Source: Streptomyces iranensis (GTDB lineage: Bacteria; Actinomycetota; Actinomycetes; Streptomycetales; Streptomycetaceae). From it: a DNA stretch of 64,000 nt. Location of the stretch: positions 1-64,000 of the forward strand of contig NZ_JAGGLR010000035.1 in NCBI RefSeq assembly GCF_017874715.1, given 5' to 3'. Under the pieces are notes generated by a model, which did no database searches, was not told the DNA's origin, and saw nothing but the letters and a program-made list of their open reading frames with translations. The position numbers and the translations under genes are program-made. Position 1 is the first letter of the stretch, and each line of letters starts with the position of its first letter. Of the stretch, positions 8,426 to 17,131 are shown piece by piece.

Positions 8426-8698
8426 TCACTTCTCCGCAGGCTCGTCCGTCTCCGTGCGGTCCGCGAAGTCGTCCTCCACGAGGTCCGCGAAGTCGTCGAA
8501 CTCGCCCGCCTTGACGCCCTTGATGAACGCGTCCCACTTGGCCCGGGTCGTGACGACGACGGTCTCCGGGTCGTTGCTCTCGCGCATCAGGATCTGGTCG
8601 TCGGGGCCCACGGCCACCTCGAGGTAGGCGGCGCCCTCCGGGAGGTCGGCGGGTGCGGCCCGCTGCCAGTCGAGCTCTTGCCAGTCGAGCCGTGTCAT
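8426..8698 (-). CDS. DUF397-type small protein
   Basis: A 90-residue acidic protein. The core VAVGPDDQILMRESNDPE followed by ATKAW-type spacing (RAKWDAFIKGVKAGEF) matches the DUF397 pattern of a Trp-started N-terminus, an R-D/E-S-x-D-P turn and a W-x-x-F-x-x-G-V-K-x-G-E-F helix. DUF397 genes are abundant in Streptomyces, usually beside XRE regulators as antitoxin-like or developmental partners (WhiJ/BldB-type systems). No such regulator is adjacent here, so this is an orphan copy. The C-terminal tail is unusually acidic. Confidence 0.8.
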   Translation of the reverse strand: MTRLDWQELDWQRAAPADLPEGAAYLEVAVGPDDQILMRESNDPETVVVTTRAKWDAFIKGVKAGEFDDFADLVEDDFADRTETDEPAEK

Positions 8699-8921
8699 CT
8701 GCGGTCCCCAGGGTCGTGGTGCTCGGACGGCTGGACTCTACGCGCTCCCCGCCCCCGCGAGAGGCGGCCGAGATGGGGCGGTGAGGCGTGCGGGGCGGGC
8801 GGCGGCGCATAAGGGGGCGCGCGCCGACGGCGATCGTATGGTTTCGGCTGGGGAGCGGCTGATTTTCGCCGTGCGAGCGGAAACGCGTTCGCATGGCGGG
8901 TGGATGGGGGAGGATGGCCGG

Positions 8922-9929
8922 GTGCGTAAGGTCTGGCTGGGTGTCAGTGTCGGTCTCGGAGTCTCCTTTTCCTTCGTCGCGCTGCTCGTCGTCGGTACCT
9001 ACATGGTCGCGGCGGACCTCGTCGGCGGTGCCGGCGGTAAGGCCGTCGGGCTGGCCAAGGGCGCCGTTCCCGCCACGTACGAACCGCTCATCCAGCGGTA
9101 CGGGAACTCCTGCCCGGCCATCAACCCCGCGCTCCTCGCCGCGCAGCTCTACCAGGAGAGCGGCTGGAACGCGAAGGCGCAGAGCCCGGCCAACGCCAAG
9201 GGGATAGCGCAGTTCATCCCCGCCACCTGGGCCTCGCACGGGGTCGACGGCAACAAGGACGGCGTCAAGGACATCTGGGACCCGCAGGACGCGATCCCGT
9301 CGGCGGCCGCCTATGACTGCTCGCTCGCCAAGTACGTCAAGGATGTGCCGGGCAATCAGACGCACAACATGCTGGCCTCGTACAACGCGGGCGCCTATGC
9401 CGTGATCAAGTACGGCGGGGTGCCGCCTTACCGCGAGACCCAGAACTACGTGAAGACCATCACCACCCTCGCCAAGAGCTTCGAGGCGCCGATCCAGAAG
9501 GTCCAGCCCTCCCAGCAGTCGGCCGGGGCGATCTACTTCGCGCAGAAGCAGCTCGGCAAGCCCTATCTCTGGGGCGGGAACGGCACCCCGGAGGAGGGCG
9601 GGCGGTTCGACTGCTCGGGGCTGACGAAGGCGGCGTACAAGACGGTCGGCATCGATCTGCCGCGCGTCGCCAACGACCAGTGGAACGCCGGACCGCACCC
9701 CAAGCGGAGCGAGCTGCTCCCCGGGGATCTGGTCTTCTTCGCCTATGACCTCGACGATCCGAGATCGATCCACCATGTGGGGATCTATGTGGGCGGCGGC
9801 TACATGATCAACGCGCCCTACACCGGTGCGGTGATCCGTTTTGACAAGATCGACTCGCCGGACTACATCGGTGCTACACGGGTGACTCAGGATGGCGCGA
9901 AAGCGCTGCCGCGGGCGAACCCCGCGTAA
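8922..9929 (+). CDS. Membrane-anchored lytic transglycosylase / NlpC-P60 wall hydrolase
   Basis: A 335-residue protein with an N-terminal membrane anchor (about residues 4-28), a lysozyme-like transglycosylase domain (catalytic Glu in YQESGWNAKAQSP, then GIAQFIPATW) and a C-terminal NlpC/P60 cysteine peptidase domain (catalytic Cys in RFDCSGLTKAAY, His in IHHVGIYVG). It should cut both glycan and peptide parts of peptidoglycan outside the membrane. Such two-domain hydrolases serve as VirB1-like wall-opening enzymes for type IV secretion, and its position beside the secretion-like genes fits that role although it is on the other strand. GTG at 8922 is preferred because GGAGG sits 9 nt upstream; ATG at 8904 is possible. 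Confidence 0.88.
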   Translation: MRKVWLGVSVGLGVSFSFVALLVVGTYMVAADLVGGAGGKAVGLAKGAVPATYEPLIQRYGNSCPAINPALLAAQLYQESGWNAKAQSPANAKGIAQFIPATWASHGVDGNKDGVKDIWDPQDAIPSAAAYDCSLAKYVKDVPGNQTHNMLASYNAGAYAVIKYGGVPPYRETQNYVKTITTLAKSFEAPIQKVQPSQQSAGAIYFAQKQLGKPYLWGGNGTPEEGGRFDCSGLTKAAYKTVGIDLPRVANDQWNAGPHPKRSELLPGDLVFFAYDLDDPRSIHHVGIYVGGGYMINAPYTGAVIRFDKIDSPDYIGATRVTQDGAKALPRANPA

Positions 9930-10165
9930 GGATTCCCCCTGAGCTGCGACGATCGGTCACCCTTCGATAACGTCCCGGTGATCGTTGGGTGGAGTACGGA
10001 ACCCCTGGCGAGAAGAGGGCGTTCCCTGGAGGTGGATCGAGGCGTGGATCAGCGTGGATCGACGGCGGACTCTCCGGCGCCGGTCGCGTTGCCACGGCTC
10101 GCAGGGCGTTACGGGGGGTCGGCAGCTGCACGTAGTGACAGGCAAGAGATAAGGGGCCACGGCAT

Positions 10166-10879
10166 ATGGCTGGACTCGCACTGGACGGGTCGAACCCCGA
10201 TGTCAGCCTTCTCTACGACATCAACGGGCTTGCGAAGGACGCCCCGCACTGGTTCGACCGCGTCATGGAGTTCGTCGGCGAGTACGGGATCATCATCGGG
10301 CTCGCCCTGGTGACCCTGGCCGCCTGGTGGAGCGTCCGGAAGCGGCGGCAGGAGGCGCCGTCCGCCGTCGCCGGGCTGGTGTGGGCCCCGCTGGCCGCCG
10401 GGCTGGCGCTGGTGGCCAACATCCCCATCCGCGGCTTCGTCGAGCGGCCCAGGCCCTTCAAGGACCATCAGGGGCTGGACGTCCTGGTGGCGGGCAAGAC
10501 CGACTTCTCGTTCGTCAGCGACCACGCGACGCTGACCATGGCGGTCGCCGTCGGCGTCTTCATGGCCCACCGCGCCTATGGGGTTGCCGCCATAGGGCTC
10601 GCGCTGCTGGAAGGGTTCTGCCGCGTCTATATGGGTGTCCACTACCCGACCGATGTGATCGGCGGGTTCGCCCTGGGGACGGCGGTCACACTGCTGCTGG
10701 CGCCGCTCGCGATGATGCTGCTGACCCCGCTGACCACGGCCGTCGCGGGTTCGCGCGTCGGCCGCCTGATACGGGCCGAGCCCGCCGCCGCCGACCAGGA
10801 CGCGGACGAGGCACGCGCGGAGCTCGCCGAGTCCCGCTCGGTGGGCGGCGACCACGGGAACAAGGATCTGGCGGCCTAG
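10166..10879 (+). CDS. PAP2-family membrane phosphatase
   Basis: A 237-residue polytopic protein with the three PAP2 motifs in order: RGFVERPRPF (about 90-100), a variant second motif SFVSDHAT in place of PSGH, and CRVYMGVHYPTD with the catalytic His and Asp. PAP2 enzymes remove phosphate from lipid phosphates such as undecaprenyl pyrophosphate or phosphatidic acid at the membrane. The second motif keeps the His but replaces Pro-Ser-Gly by Val-Ser-Asp. The last 40 residues are an Ala/Glu-rich cytoplasmic tail. The 236 bases upstream hold no gene. Confidence 0.88.
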   Translation: MAGLALDGSNPDVSLLYDINGLAKDAPHWFDRVMEFVGEYGIIIGLALVTLAAWWSVRKRRQEAPSAVAGLVWAPLAAGLALVANIPIRGFVERPRPFKDHQGLDVLVAGKTDFSFVSDHATLTMAVAVGVFMAHRAYGVAAIGLALLEGFCRVYMGVHYPTDVIGGFALGTAVTLLLAPLAMMLLTPLTTAVAGSRVGRLIRAEPAAADQDADEARAELAESRSVGGDHGNKDLAA

Positions 10880-10893
10880 CGGCACCCTTACGG

Positions 10894-10961
10894 ACGCCAC
10901 GAACACGGAGACGCCACGAACACGGAGACGCCACGAACACGGATGCGCCACGAACACGGAT
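10894..10961. repeat. Four copies of a 17-nt tandem repeat
   Basis: The unit ACGCCACGAACACGGAG occurs four times head to tail with one or two changes in the later copies, just past the stop of the phosphatase gene. There are no unique spacers, so it is not a CRISPR array. It could influence the 3' end of the phosphatase mRNA or be a slippage product. Confidence 0.9.
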
Positions 10962-11060
10962 GCGCAGAGGGCCCGGCGGCTGCCGGGCCTTCTGCCGTCT
11001 CCACGGATCAGCCGCCGCTGAACCTCCGAGGCCCCGCGAGTCCCCGGCGGAGGGAAGACC

Positions 11061-12671
11061 TCACAACGCCTGCGGGAAGTCGAAGAGCCGGTCCGGGTCG
11101 TAACGCTTCTTCACCCGCGTCAGTTTGTCGGCGGCCGAGCCGTAGTACGCCGAGCGCCAGTCCTTCAGCGACGCGTCCGTGTAGTTCTGGTACGCCGCCC
11201 CGGAGGCGTATCGCCGCATCGCCTCATGGGCGCCGTCCAGCCAGGCGTTGCCCGCGGTGCCCGAGCCGCCCGCCGTCCAGGACGCGGTGTACTGCGCGAG
11301 GAACCGCGAGCGCCGGTGAACGAAGGACGTGGCCGTGGACGAGACCCGGTTGACCGCCCCGCCGAGCGCGGTGAGCGCGATGCTGACCGCGCCCCCGCCG
11401 CCGGTGCGCCGCCCGTAGCGCTCCAGCTGGTCCAGCATCGCCCGGACGCCCGCCTGGCTCAGCGAGCGGTCGAAGAAGTCCGAGCGTGCCGCGTAGGTCT
11501 CGCGGTTCAGCGTCCCGGAGGTGCTGCGGCCGGGCTCGTCGCCGGGCAGATGGCAGTTGGCCGTGGAGGTGTCGCCGCAGCCCGCGTACATCCGCATGGC
11601 GTCGACGTAGCCGCGGCGGCGCAGGCTGACCTGCGCGGCGGGGCCGGGGCCACCCGGCCCGTCGGCGAGCCTGTCCACCGCGTTCTGCAGCGCGCCGTAG
11701 GTGCCGAGCGAGAAGCAGCTGATGGAGACGGTGGGGGTGCGCCCGGGGGCGGCCGACAGATGCAGCGCCGACCAGATCTCGTCCGGCTGCTCCGGGCCCC
11801 ACTTCTGCCAGGCGCTCAGCACCTTCGCGGCCTTGGACCATGGCCATGACATGTAACAGGTCACGCCGTCGGCCGCGTCATGCGTACGGAAGCGCAGTTC
11901 GGTGACGACGCCGAAGTTGCCGTTGCCCGCGCCGCGCAGCGCCCAGAACAGCTCGGCCTCGCGGCTCTTGGAGACCTCCAGGGCCTTGCCGTCCGCGGTG
12001 ACGATGGTGGCCCCCGTAAGGCTGTCGGCGGTCAGCCCGTACGCCCGGGAGACCACGCCGTGGCCGCCGCCGAGCGTCAGTCCGGATATGCCGACGCTCG
12101 GGCAGGAGCCGCCGGGGACGGTGACCCCGTGGGCGCCCAGTGTGGTGTAGACGTCGATGAGCTTGGCGCCGGCGCCGATCCGCGCCTCGCCGGAGGTCGT
12201 ACGGATCGAGGAGAGCGCGGAGACGTCGATGACGAGACGGCCGTCGCCGCTCGACCAGCCGGCGTAGGAGTGACCGCCGTTGCGGATCGCGACGGGGGCG
12301 CCATGGCGCCGGGCGAAGTCCAGACAGGCGGAGATGTCCGAGGTGTTCCCTATATAGGCGACGGCGGCGGGGCGCAGATGGTCGAAGCGGGTGTTGTAGA
12401 GCCGGCTGGCGGAGGTGTAGTCGGAGTCTCCGGGGCGCACCAGGTCGCCCTGGAGGTCCTTGCCGAGCGCGCTCCAGTCCGCGGACTTGGGCTTGCCGTC
12501 GACGGCGCGGCGACTGCCGCTCGCCGAGGCCGAACGGGCGTCCGACGCGGAGGAGGAGCCGACCGGGCCCGTGTCACCGCCGGCCTTCCCCGCGTCATCG
12601 TTGCACGCGGTGACCCCTGTGGCGGTGGCCGCCAGCCCCGTGCCCGCTGCCAGCAGTGTCCGCCGGTTCAT
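11061..12671 (-). CDS. Secreted FAD-linked oxidase, berberine-bridge type
   Basis: A 536-residue protein with a twin-arginine-like start (MNRRTLLAAG) whose signal region ends in VTAC, so it may also be a lipoprotein. The FAD-binding domain (about residues 85-260) carries RNGGHSYAGW, where the His is the usual covalent FAD attachment residue, and GGSCPSVGISG, whose Cys is positioned for a second covalent link, as in bicovalent BBE-type flavoproteins. The substrate domain ends with RYDPDRLFDFPQ, the BBE C-terminal motif. It should oxidise a sugar, alcohol or polyketide-like substrate outside the membrane with oxygen. No biosynthetic genes surround it, so the substrate is unknown. Confidence 0.9.
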   Translation of the reverse strand: MNRRTLLAAGTGLAATATGVTACNDDAGKAGGDTGPVGSSSASDARSASASGSRRAVDGKPKSADWSALGKDLQGDLVRPGDSDYTSASRLYNTRFDHLRPAAVAYIGNTSDISACLDFARRHGAPVAIRNGGHSYAGWSSGDGRLVIDVSALSSIRTTSGEARIGAGAKLIDVYTTLGAHGVTVPGGSCPSVGISGLTLGGGHGVVSRAYGLTADSLTGATIVTADGKALEVSKSREAELFWALRGAGNGNFGVVTELRFRTHDAADGVTCYMSWPWSKAAKVLSAWQKWGPEQPDEIWSALHLSAAPGRTPTVSISCFSLGTYGALQNAVDRLADGPGGPGPAAQVSLRRRGYVDAMRMYAGCGDTSTANCHLPGDEPGRSTSGTLNRETYAARSDFFDRSLSQAGVRAMLDQLERYGRRTGGGGAVSIALTALGGAVNRVSSTATSFVHRRSRFLAQYTASWTAGGSGTAGNAWLDGAHEAMRRYASGAAYQNYTDASLKDWRSAYYGSAADKLTRVKKRYDPDRLFDFPQAL

Positions 12672-12863
12672 GGCGGTGTCCCCTCCCTGTCGACGCTGCT
12701 CTCAACCGTCGACCGGGCCACCGCGAAGCCGGCCCGGTCTTTCGGTCAGAGGGGTCGACCGGGGGGTGTGGTTCCGCTCGTGGCCGAAGAGTTGTCGGGG
12801 GACGGACAACCCGCGCCAATCGGACGAGCCCGATCCGGGCTCATCGGATGAGCCTGATCCGGA

Positions 12864-13067
12864 CTAATCGGATGAGTCCGGTGAATCGCTTGTACCGGAC
12901 CGGGTGTGACGGGCCGTCGCATGGTCCGCCGCGTCATCGCGGGCGAGGGCTCTGGCGCGACGGGCCGGACCGGACCAGCCGCAGGTGCAGCGGGCGAGAG
13001 AGAACGAGCCCCGCTCCACGGTGGTGGTGCGGTTCTGGCCGGGGCCTATGTCGCCTGAGTCGAGCAC
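12864..13067 (-). CDS. Small Cys-containing conserved-looking protein
   Basis: A 67-residue protein from a GTG start with a compact core CTCGWSGPARRARALARDDA, a Cys-x-Cys-x-Trp turn followed by a basic helix. I recognise similar short proteins in Streptomyces but know no function. The gap between it and the oxidase (12672-12863) contains imperfect 12-13-nt repeats around TCGGATGAG. Its start faces the lipoprotein gene across about 95 bp. Confidence 0.5.
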   Translation of the reverse strand: MLDSGDIGPGQNRTTTVERGSFSLARCTCGWSGPARRARALARDDAADHATARHTRSGTSDSPDSSD

Positions 13068-13162
13068 ATGACCACGCTACCGGGCCGTGACGAGCCACCG
13101 GTGTGAATCGTTAAACGAACAAGTACCAAGCGGGACGAGCGTGGCCAGGGGGTCGGCGGTCG

Positions 13163-14080
13163 ATGGTGTTCCAGCAGCGCGGGCTCGGCGTACGGAGACG
13201 GGTGAGAGCGGTCGCCGCGGTCGTGTCGGGTGGCCTGCTGGCCGTGTCGCTGGCGACCGTGAGCGGCTGCTCCACCGAGACGGCGGCCGATGAGCGGCCG
13301 GGCGGCACCGCACGCGAGAGCGCGGTCACGGTCCTGCACCGCGCCGCGGATGTGCTGGTCAAATCGGGCAGCTCACGGGTCCGTACGACCATGGAGACGG
13401 CGACGGGCGGCACCCGCGTGTCCATCCGGGGCGCCGGCGCGTACGACTTCGAGAAGCGGCTGGGACGGCTGCGGCTGCTGCTGCCGAGGGATGCGATGGG
13501 GACCGCCGAGCATGCGCCGATCACCGAACTCCTGACCTCCGGGGCGCTTTTCATGCGCAATCGCGGTGCGGGCATTCCCCGCGACAAATGGGTGCGGGTG
13601 GATACGACGGACATTCCCGACGGCAATCTGGTCACCGGCGGTGCCACGGATCCACTGACCGCCGCCGAGCTGCTGCGCGGGGTGCGGGAGGCCAGCCTGG
13701 TCGGCGAGGAAGGACTCGGCGGAGACTTGGTGCGCCACTACCGCGGCACCACCGACATCGGCCGGGCGGCGCGGGCCGCGTCGGAGGGCGCGCGGGGATC
13801 ACTGGTGGCCGCGGCCAGGGGGTTCGACGAGAGCACGGTGCGCTTCGACGCGTATCTCGACGGGCTCGGCCGGCTGCGCGAGGTGCGCCACCGGTTCACG
13901 GTGACCAGCCGGGCCGACGGCCAGGAGGCGGCGGAGAGCCCGGAAGCCGCCGGGCGGCGGCGCGGCGAACTGGGGGTCGCCTCGACCACGGAGCTGTACG
14001 ACTTCGGGGCCCCCGCCGAGGTCGAGCTCCCCAAGCCCACGGATATCTACACAGGAAAGGTCGGATCACCTCAGAAGTAG
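13163..14080 (+). CDS. Putative lipoprotein, LppX/LprG-like size
   Basis: A 305-residue protein with an N-terminal signal ending in a lipobox (LATVSGCS, Cys about residue 36), followed by a domain that starts HRAADVLVKSGSSRVRTTME. The alternation of short strands and polar turns resembles the large actinobacterial lipoprotein group related to LppX/LprG, exported glycolipid or ligand carriers. I cannot name the ligand. ATG at 13163 has a poor ribosome site; an internal GTG near 13202 would still leave a complete signal peptide. Confidence 0.75.
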   Translation: MVFQQRGLGVRRRVRAVAAVVSGGLLAVSLATVSGCSTETAADERPGGTARESAVTVLHRAADVLVKSGSSRVRTTMETATGGTRVSIRGAGAYDFEKRLGRLRLLLPRDAMGTAEHAPITELLTSGALFMRNRGAGIPRDKWVRVDTTDIPDGNLVTGGATDPLTAAELLRGVREASLVGEEGLGGDLVRHYRGTTDIGRAARAASEGARGSLVAAARGFDESTVRFDAYLDGLGRLREVRHRFTVTSRADGQEAAESPEAAGRRRGELGVASTTELYDFGAPAEVELPKPTDIYTGKVGSPQK

Positions 14081-14207
14081 TCGGAGGGGCCCGCTTTGCC
14101 CTTCGAAATGGCCCATCCGTGCCATGCGCGGAGTGTGTACCGATCCCTACGCTGGGAAGCCGCTGCTCGAAAGTGCTCGCAGGTGCTCGCTGGAGGAGGT
14201 GAAACAC

Positions 14208-14537
14208 GTGGTTGCGCGTCGCGGCTCGTCGGGCCCGGACCCCGTGGCCCTCGTCGAAATCGATCTCTATGGTGACTTGATGATCGCTGCGTCGAGCGCG
14301 GACGAGGACAGGCTCAGTACGGACCGTATCGACGAGGTGCTCCGGGTGCAGGCTGACCGATCAGATTCGGCCGAGGGGGCCACGGGCGCCAAGGGAAACG
14401 GGAAGGGCGCCGAGGACAGGAAGCGTCCCGAGAAGGTCAAGCGGCCCGAGAAGGTCAAGCGCGCGGAGAAGGCGAAGCGCGCCGAGGAGGCGAAGGCCGC
14501 CCCGGAGTCCGGCGCCGGGAGCCCGGACGCCCCGTAG
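14208..14537 (+). CDS. Small protein with Lys/Arg/Glu heptad-like tail
   Basis: A 109-residue protein. The start is set at GTG 14208 because a strong ribosome site (GGAGGAGGT) ends 7 nt before it. The N-terminal half (VALVEIDLYGDLMIAASSAD, then DRLSTDRIDEVL) looks like a folded domain. The C-terminal half repeats Glu-Lys-Val-Lys-Arg-Pro/Ala units and should form a charged helix or stay disordered. I recognise it as typical of Streptomyces in this neighbourhood but know no function. Confidence 0.7.
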   Translation: MVARRGSSGPDPVALVEIDLYGDLMIAASSADEDRLSTDRIDEVLRVQADRSDSAEGATGAKGNGKGAEDRKRPEKVKRPEKVKRAEKAKRAEEAKAAPESGAGSPDAP

Positions 14538-14682
14538 CGGACGCCCTCCGGCAACGTCGACGCCGCCGTCTCGCCGGCGGGTGCCCAGCGGCCCCGTCCG
14601 GCGAGAGGCGAGCGGACGGTCGTGTCCACGCCCGGGTGCGGGTCCGCGGCGGCGCCGCCCCGCAGGCGGCCCGTACCGCCGC

Positions 14683-15087
14683 TCAGGTCCGCAGCAGCCG
14701 GGCGATGGCCGCCGTGGCCTCGGCCACCTTGGCGTCGACCTCTCCTGCGCCCTCCGCATCGCCCTGGGCGGCGCTCTCCACGGCCGCGCTGGCCACACAG
14801 TGGCGCAGATGCTCCTCGAGCAGCTGGAGGGCGAAGGACTGGAGCGCCTTGGTGCTCGCCGAGACCTGGGTGAGTATGTCGATGCAGTAGACGTCTTCCT
14901 CGACCATCCGCTGCAGTCCCCTGATCTGGCCCTCGATCCGGCGCAGCCGCTTCAGATGCTGATCCTTTTGTTTGGCGTATCCATGCCCACGGTGGGGTAC
15001 GGAGTCCTGGGCGGAGGTGTGCCCGGACGCCTGGCCCCGCTCGTCGCCGTCGGTGGGCGCGGTGGTGTCGGCCGCCGAGGTCGTCAT
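14683..15087 (-). CDS. csoR: Copper-sensing repressor CsoR
   Basis: A 134-residue DUF156/CsoR protein. After a disordered N-terminus comes the helical core HLKRLRRIEGQIRGLQRM. The Cu(I) ligand triad is present: Cys in EDVYCIDIL and His and Cys in EEHLRHC, the Cys-His-Cys set of true CsoR. Metal-free CsoR tetramers bind a GTATACCC-type palindrome and are released by Cu(I), derepressing copper efflux and their own gene. A perfect palindrome of this kind lies 30 bp upstream of the start (15118-15140), so autoregulation is very likely. It matches, from memory, the S. coelicolor/S. lividans CsoR locus beside the phosphate transport genes. No copper ATPase or chaperone gene is in the window. Confidence 0.95.
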   Translation of the reverse strand: MTTSAADTTAPTDGDERGQASGHTSAQDSVPHRGHGYAKQKDQHLKRLRRIEGQIRGLQRMVEEDVYCIDILTQVSASTKALQSFALQLLEEHLRHCVASAAVESAAQGDAEGAGEVDAKVAEATAAIARLLRT

Positions 15088-15117
15088 GGCTTCCTCCCGT
15101 TGATTGCGCTATGTCCG

Positions 15118-15140
15118 CATATACCCCCGGTGGGTATATG
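15118..15140. promoter_or_regulatory. CsoR operator
   Basis: Perfect inverted repeat with 9-nt arms, CATATACCC and GGGTATATG, around a 5-nt CCGGT centre. This is the known TACCC...GGGTA operator type of CsoR. It sits between csoR and the divergent DUF47-Pit operon, close to the csoR start and about 140 bp from the other gene. Confidence 0.92.
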
Positions 15141-15279
15141 GTACCGCCTTTTCCGGTCGAACCGGGCCCCCGTGCTGAGCACTCTGCCCAATGGGCGACA
15201 CTGGGACCGCCGGTTACCGTGGCCGGAAGATGCGCCTAGCATCGTCGAGTCCCCATCCGCTGCATTCCGAGGATCCCCA

Positions 15280-15900
15280 GTGCGCTTTCGTCTGACCCCC
15301 AGGGAGACGAGCTTCTACGACATGTTCGCCGCGTCCGCGGACAACATCGTGACCGGCTCCAAGCTCCTGATGGAACTGCTCGGGGCGGACTCCTCCGCTC
15401 GTGCCGAGATCGCGGAGCGGATGAGGGCCGCGGAGCACGCGGGGGACGATGCCACGCACGCGATCTTCCACCAGCTGAACTCCTCCTTCATCACGCCGTT
15501 CGACCGCGAGGACATCTACTCCCTCGCGTCGTCCCTCGACGACATCATGGACTTCATGGAGGAGGCCGTCGACCTGGTCGTCCTCTACCAGGTCGACGAG
15601 CTGCCCAAGGGGGTCGAGCAGCAGATCGAGGTGCTGGCGCGGGCGGCCGAGCTGACCGCCGAGGCGATGCCGAATCTGCGCACCATGACCAACCTCACGG
15701 AGTACTGGATCGAGGTCAACCGGCTGGAGAACCAGGCGGACCAGATCCACCGCAAGCTCCTGGCGCACCTCTTCAACGGTAAGTACGACGCCATGGAGGT
15801 GCTCAAGCTCAAGCAGATCGTCGATGTGCTGGAGGAGGCGGCCGACGCCTTCGAGCATGTGGCCAACACGGTCGAGACCATCGCGGTCAAGGAGTCCTGA
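15280..15900 (+). CDS. DUF47 (PhoU-like) regulator of Pit phosphate transport
   Basis: A 206-residue all-helical protein of the DUF47/PhoU_div family, the usual length in Streptomyces. It contains FYDMFAASADNI at the start, HQLNSSFITPFDREDIYSLA in the middle and LKQIVDVLEEAADAFEHVANTVE at the end, the PhoU-like metal-binding and helical signatures. Such proteins are encoded directly before Pit-type phosphate carriers and are thought to modulate them. GTG at 15280 is chosen because it gives the family start MRFRLTPRE. Eight nucleotides separate it from the Pit gene. Confidence 0.93.
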   Translation: MRFRLTPRETSFYDMFAASADNIVTGSKLLMELLGADSSARAEIAERMRAAEHAGDDATHAIFHQLNSSFITPFDREDIYSLASSLDDIMDFMEEAVDLVVLYQVDELPKGVEQQIEVLARAAELTAEAMPNLRTMTNLTEYWIEVNRLENQADQIHRKLLAHLFNGKYDAMEVLKLKQIVDVLEEAADAFEHVANTVETIAVKES

Positions 15901-15908
15901 GCTCGGGC

Positions 15909-16907
15909 ATGGACACCTTCGCGCTTGTCGTGACCATCGCGGTCGCGCTGTTCTTCACCTATACCAACGGCTTCCACGACTCGGCCAACGCCATCGCGAC
16001 CTCGGTCTCCACCCGGGCGCTTACCCCACGGGCGGCGCTCGCGATGGCCGCCGTGATGAACCTCGCGGGTGCCTTCCTGGGCAGCGGCGTCGCCAAGACC
16101 GTCAGCGAGGGCCTGATCGCCACCCCCACCGGCGACCAAGGCATGATGATCTTGTTCGCCGGACTGGTCGGCGCGATCACCTGGAACATGGTGACCTGGT
16201 ACTACGGTCTGCCGTCCTCCTCCTCGCACGCGCTGTTCGGCGGGCTGGTCGGCGCGGCGCTCGCCGGGGCGAGCACGGTCCACTGGGACGGAGTGCTGGA
16301 GAAGATCGTCATCCCGATGGTCCTCTCGCCCATCGTCGGCCTGGTGCTCGGCTACTTCGTGATGGTGGTCATCCTCTGGATCTTCCGTAACGCGAACCCG
16401 CACAAGGCCAAGCGCGGCTTTCGGATAGCCCAGACCGTCTCGGCGGCGGGCATGGCGCTCGGCCATGGCCTCCAGGACGCCCAGAAGACGATGGGTGTCG
16501 TGGTGATGGCCCTGGTCATCGGGGGTGTCGAGGACCAAGGCGACGCGATTCCGGTGTGGGTGAAGATCTCCTGCGCCGCGATGCTGTCGCTCGGCACCTA
16601 CGCGGGCGGCTGGCGCATCATGCGCACGCTGGGACGGCGGATCATCGAGCTGGACCCGCCGCAGGGCTTCGCGGCGGAGACCACGGCGGCAGGCGTCATG
16701 TACACGGCGTCGTTCATGTTCCAGGCGCCCATCTCGACCACCCATGTCATCACCTCGGCGATCATGGGCGTGGGGGCGACCAAGCGGGTGAGCGCGGTCC
16801 GCTGGGGGGTCGCGAAGAACATCGTCCTCGGCTGGTTCATCACCATGCCCGCGGCGGCCGGAGTCGCCGCGCTCAGCTACTGGATCGTCAACCTGGCCTT
16901 CGGCTGA
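15909..16907 (+). CDS. pitH2: Low-affinity inorganic phosphate transporter, Pit family
   Basis: A 332-residue membrane protein with the duplicated PiT architecture: the N-terminal signature TNGFHDSANAIATSVSTR (about residues 17-34) and the C-terminal counterpart ISTTHVITSAIMGVGATKR near 275-293, with about nine to ten helices. It takes up metal-phosphate complexes driven by protons when phosphate is plentiful. It is co-transcribed with the DUF47 gene upstream. From memory the S. coelicolor counterpart is pitH2, which lies in the same order beside pstB. The interval 16908-17100 carries degenerate copies of GCTGACCGCCGCACAA and no gene. Confidence 0.93.
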   Translation: MDTFALVVTIAVALFFTYTNGFHDSANAIATSVSTRALTPRAALAMAAVMNLAGAFLGSGVAKTVSEGLIATPTGDQGMMILFAGLVGAITWNMVTWYYGLPSSSSHALFGGLVGAALAGASTVHWDGVLEKIVIPMVLSPIVGLVLGYFVMVVILWIFRNANPHKAKRGFRIAQTVSAAGMALGHGLQDAQKTMGVVVMALVIGGVEDQGDAIPVWVKISCAAMLSLGTYAGGWRIMRTLGRRIIELDPPQGFAAETTAAGVMYTASFMFQAPISTTHVITSAIMGVGATKRVSAVRWGVAKNIVLGWFITMPAAAGVAALSYWIVNLAFG

Positions 16908-17131
16908 CCGCCGCACAAACTGACCGCACGCACGAGCTGACCGCCGCTGGCTGCCGCGCAAGCTGACTGCCGGCGCAAGCTGACCGCCGCACAACAAGGC
17001 TGGGCCCATGAGCGGGCCAATGAGAGCGGGCCCGCCCCCGGGAGCCAGGGGCGGGCCCTTCGTCTTGCGGTGGCACCGCCATGCAGCACCGCAGGACGTT
17101 CTGTCCTCGCCGGTCGTGCGAGGGGCCTGGG

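Noticed and set aside
10894..10961. Possible CRISPR array
   Set aside because: The 17-nt units are contiguous with no spacers and no cas genes are in the window; it is a simple tandem repeat.
15280..15300. PHO box before the DUF47-Pit operon
   Set aside because: No GTTCACC-type repeats with 11-nt spacing were found in 15141-15279.
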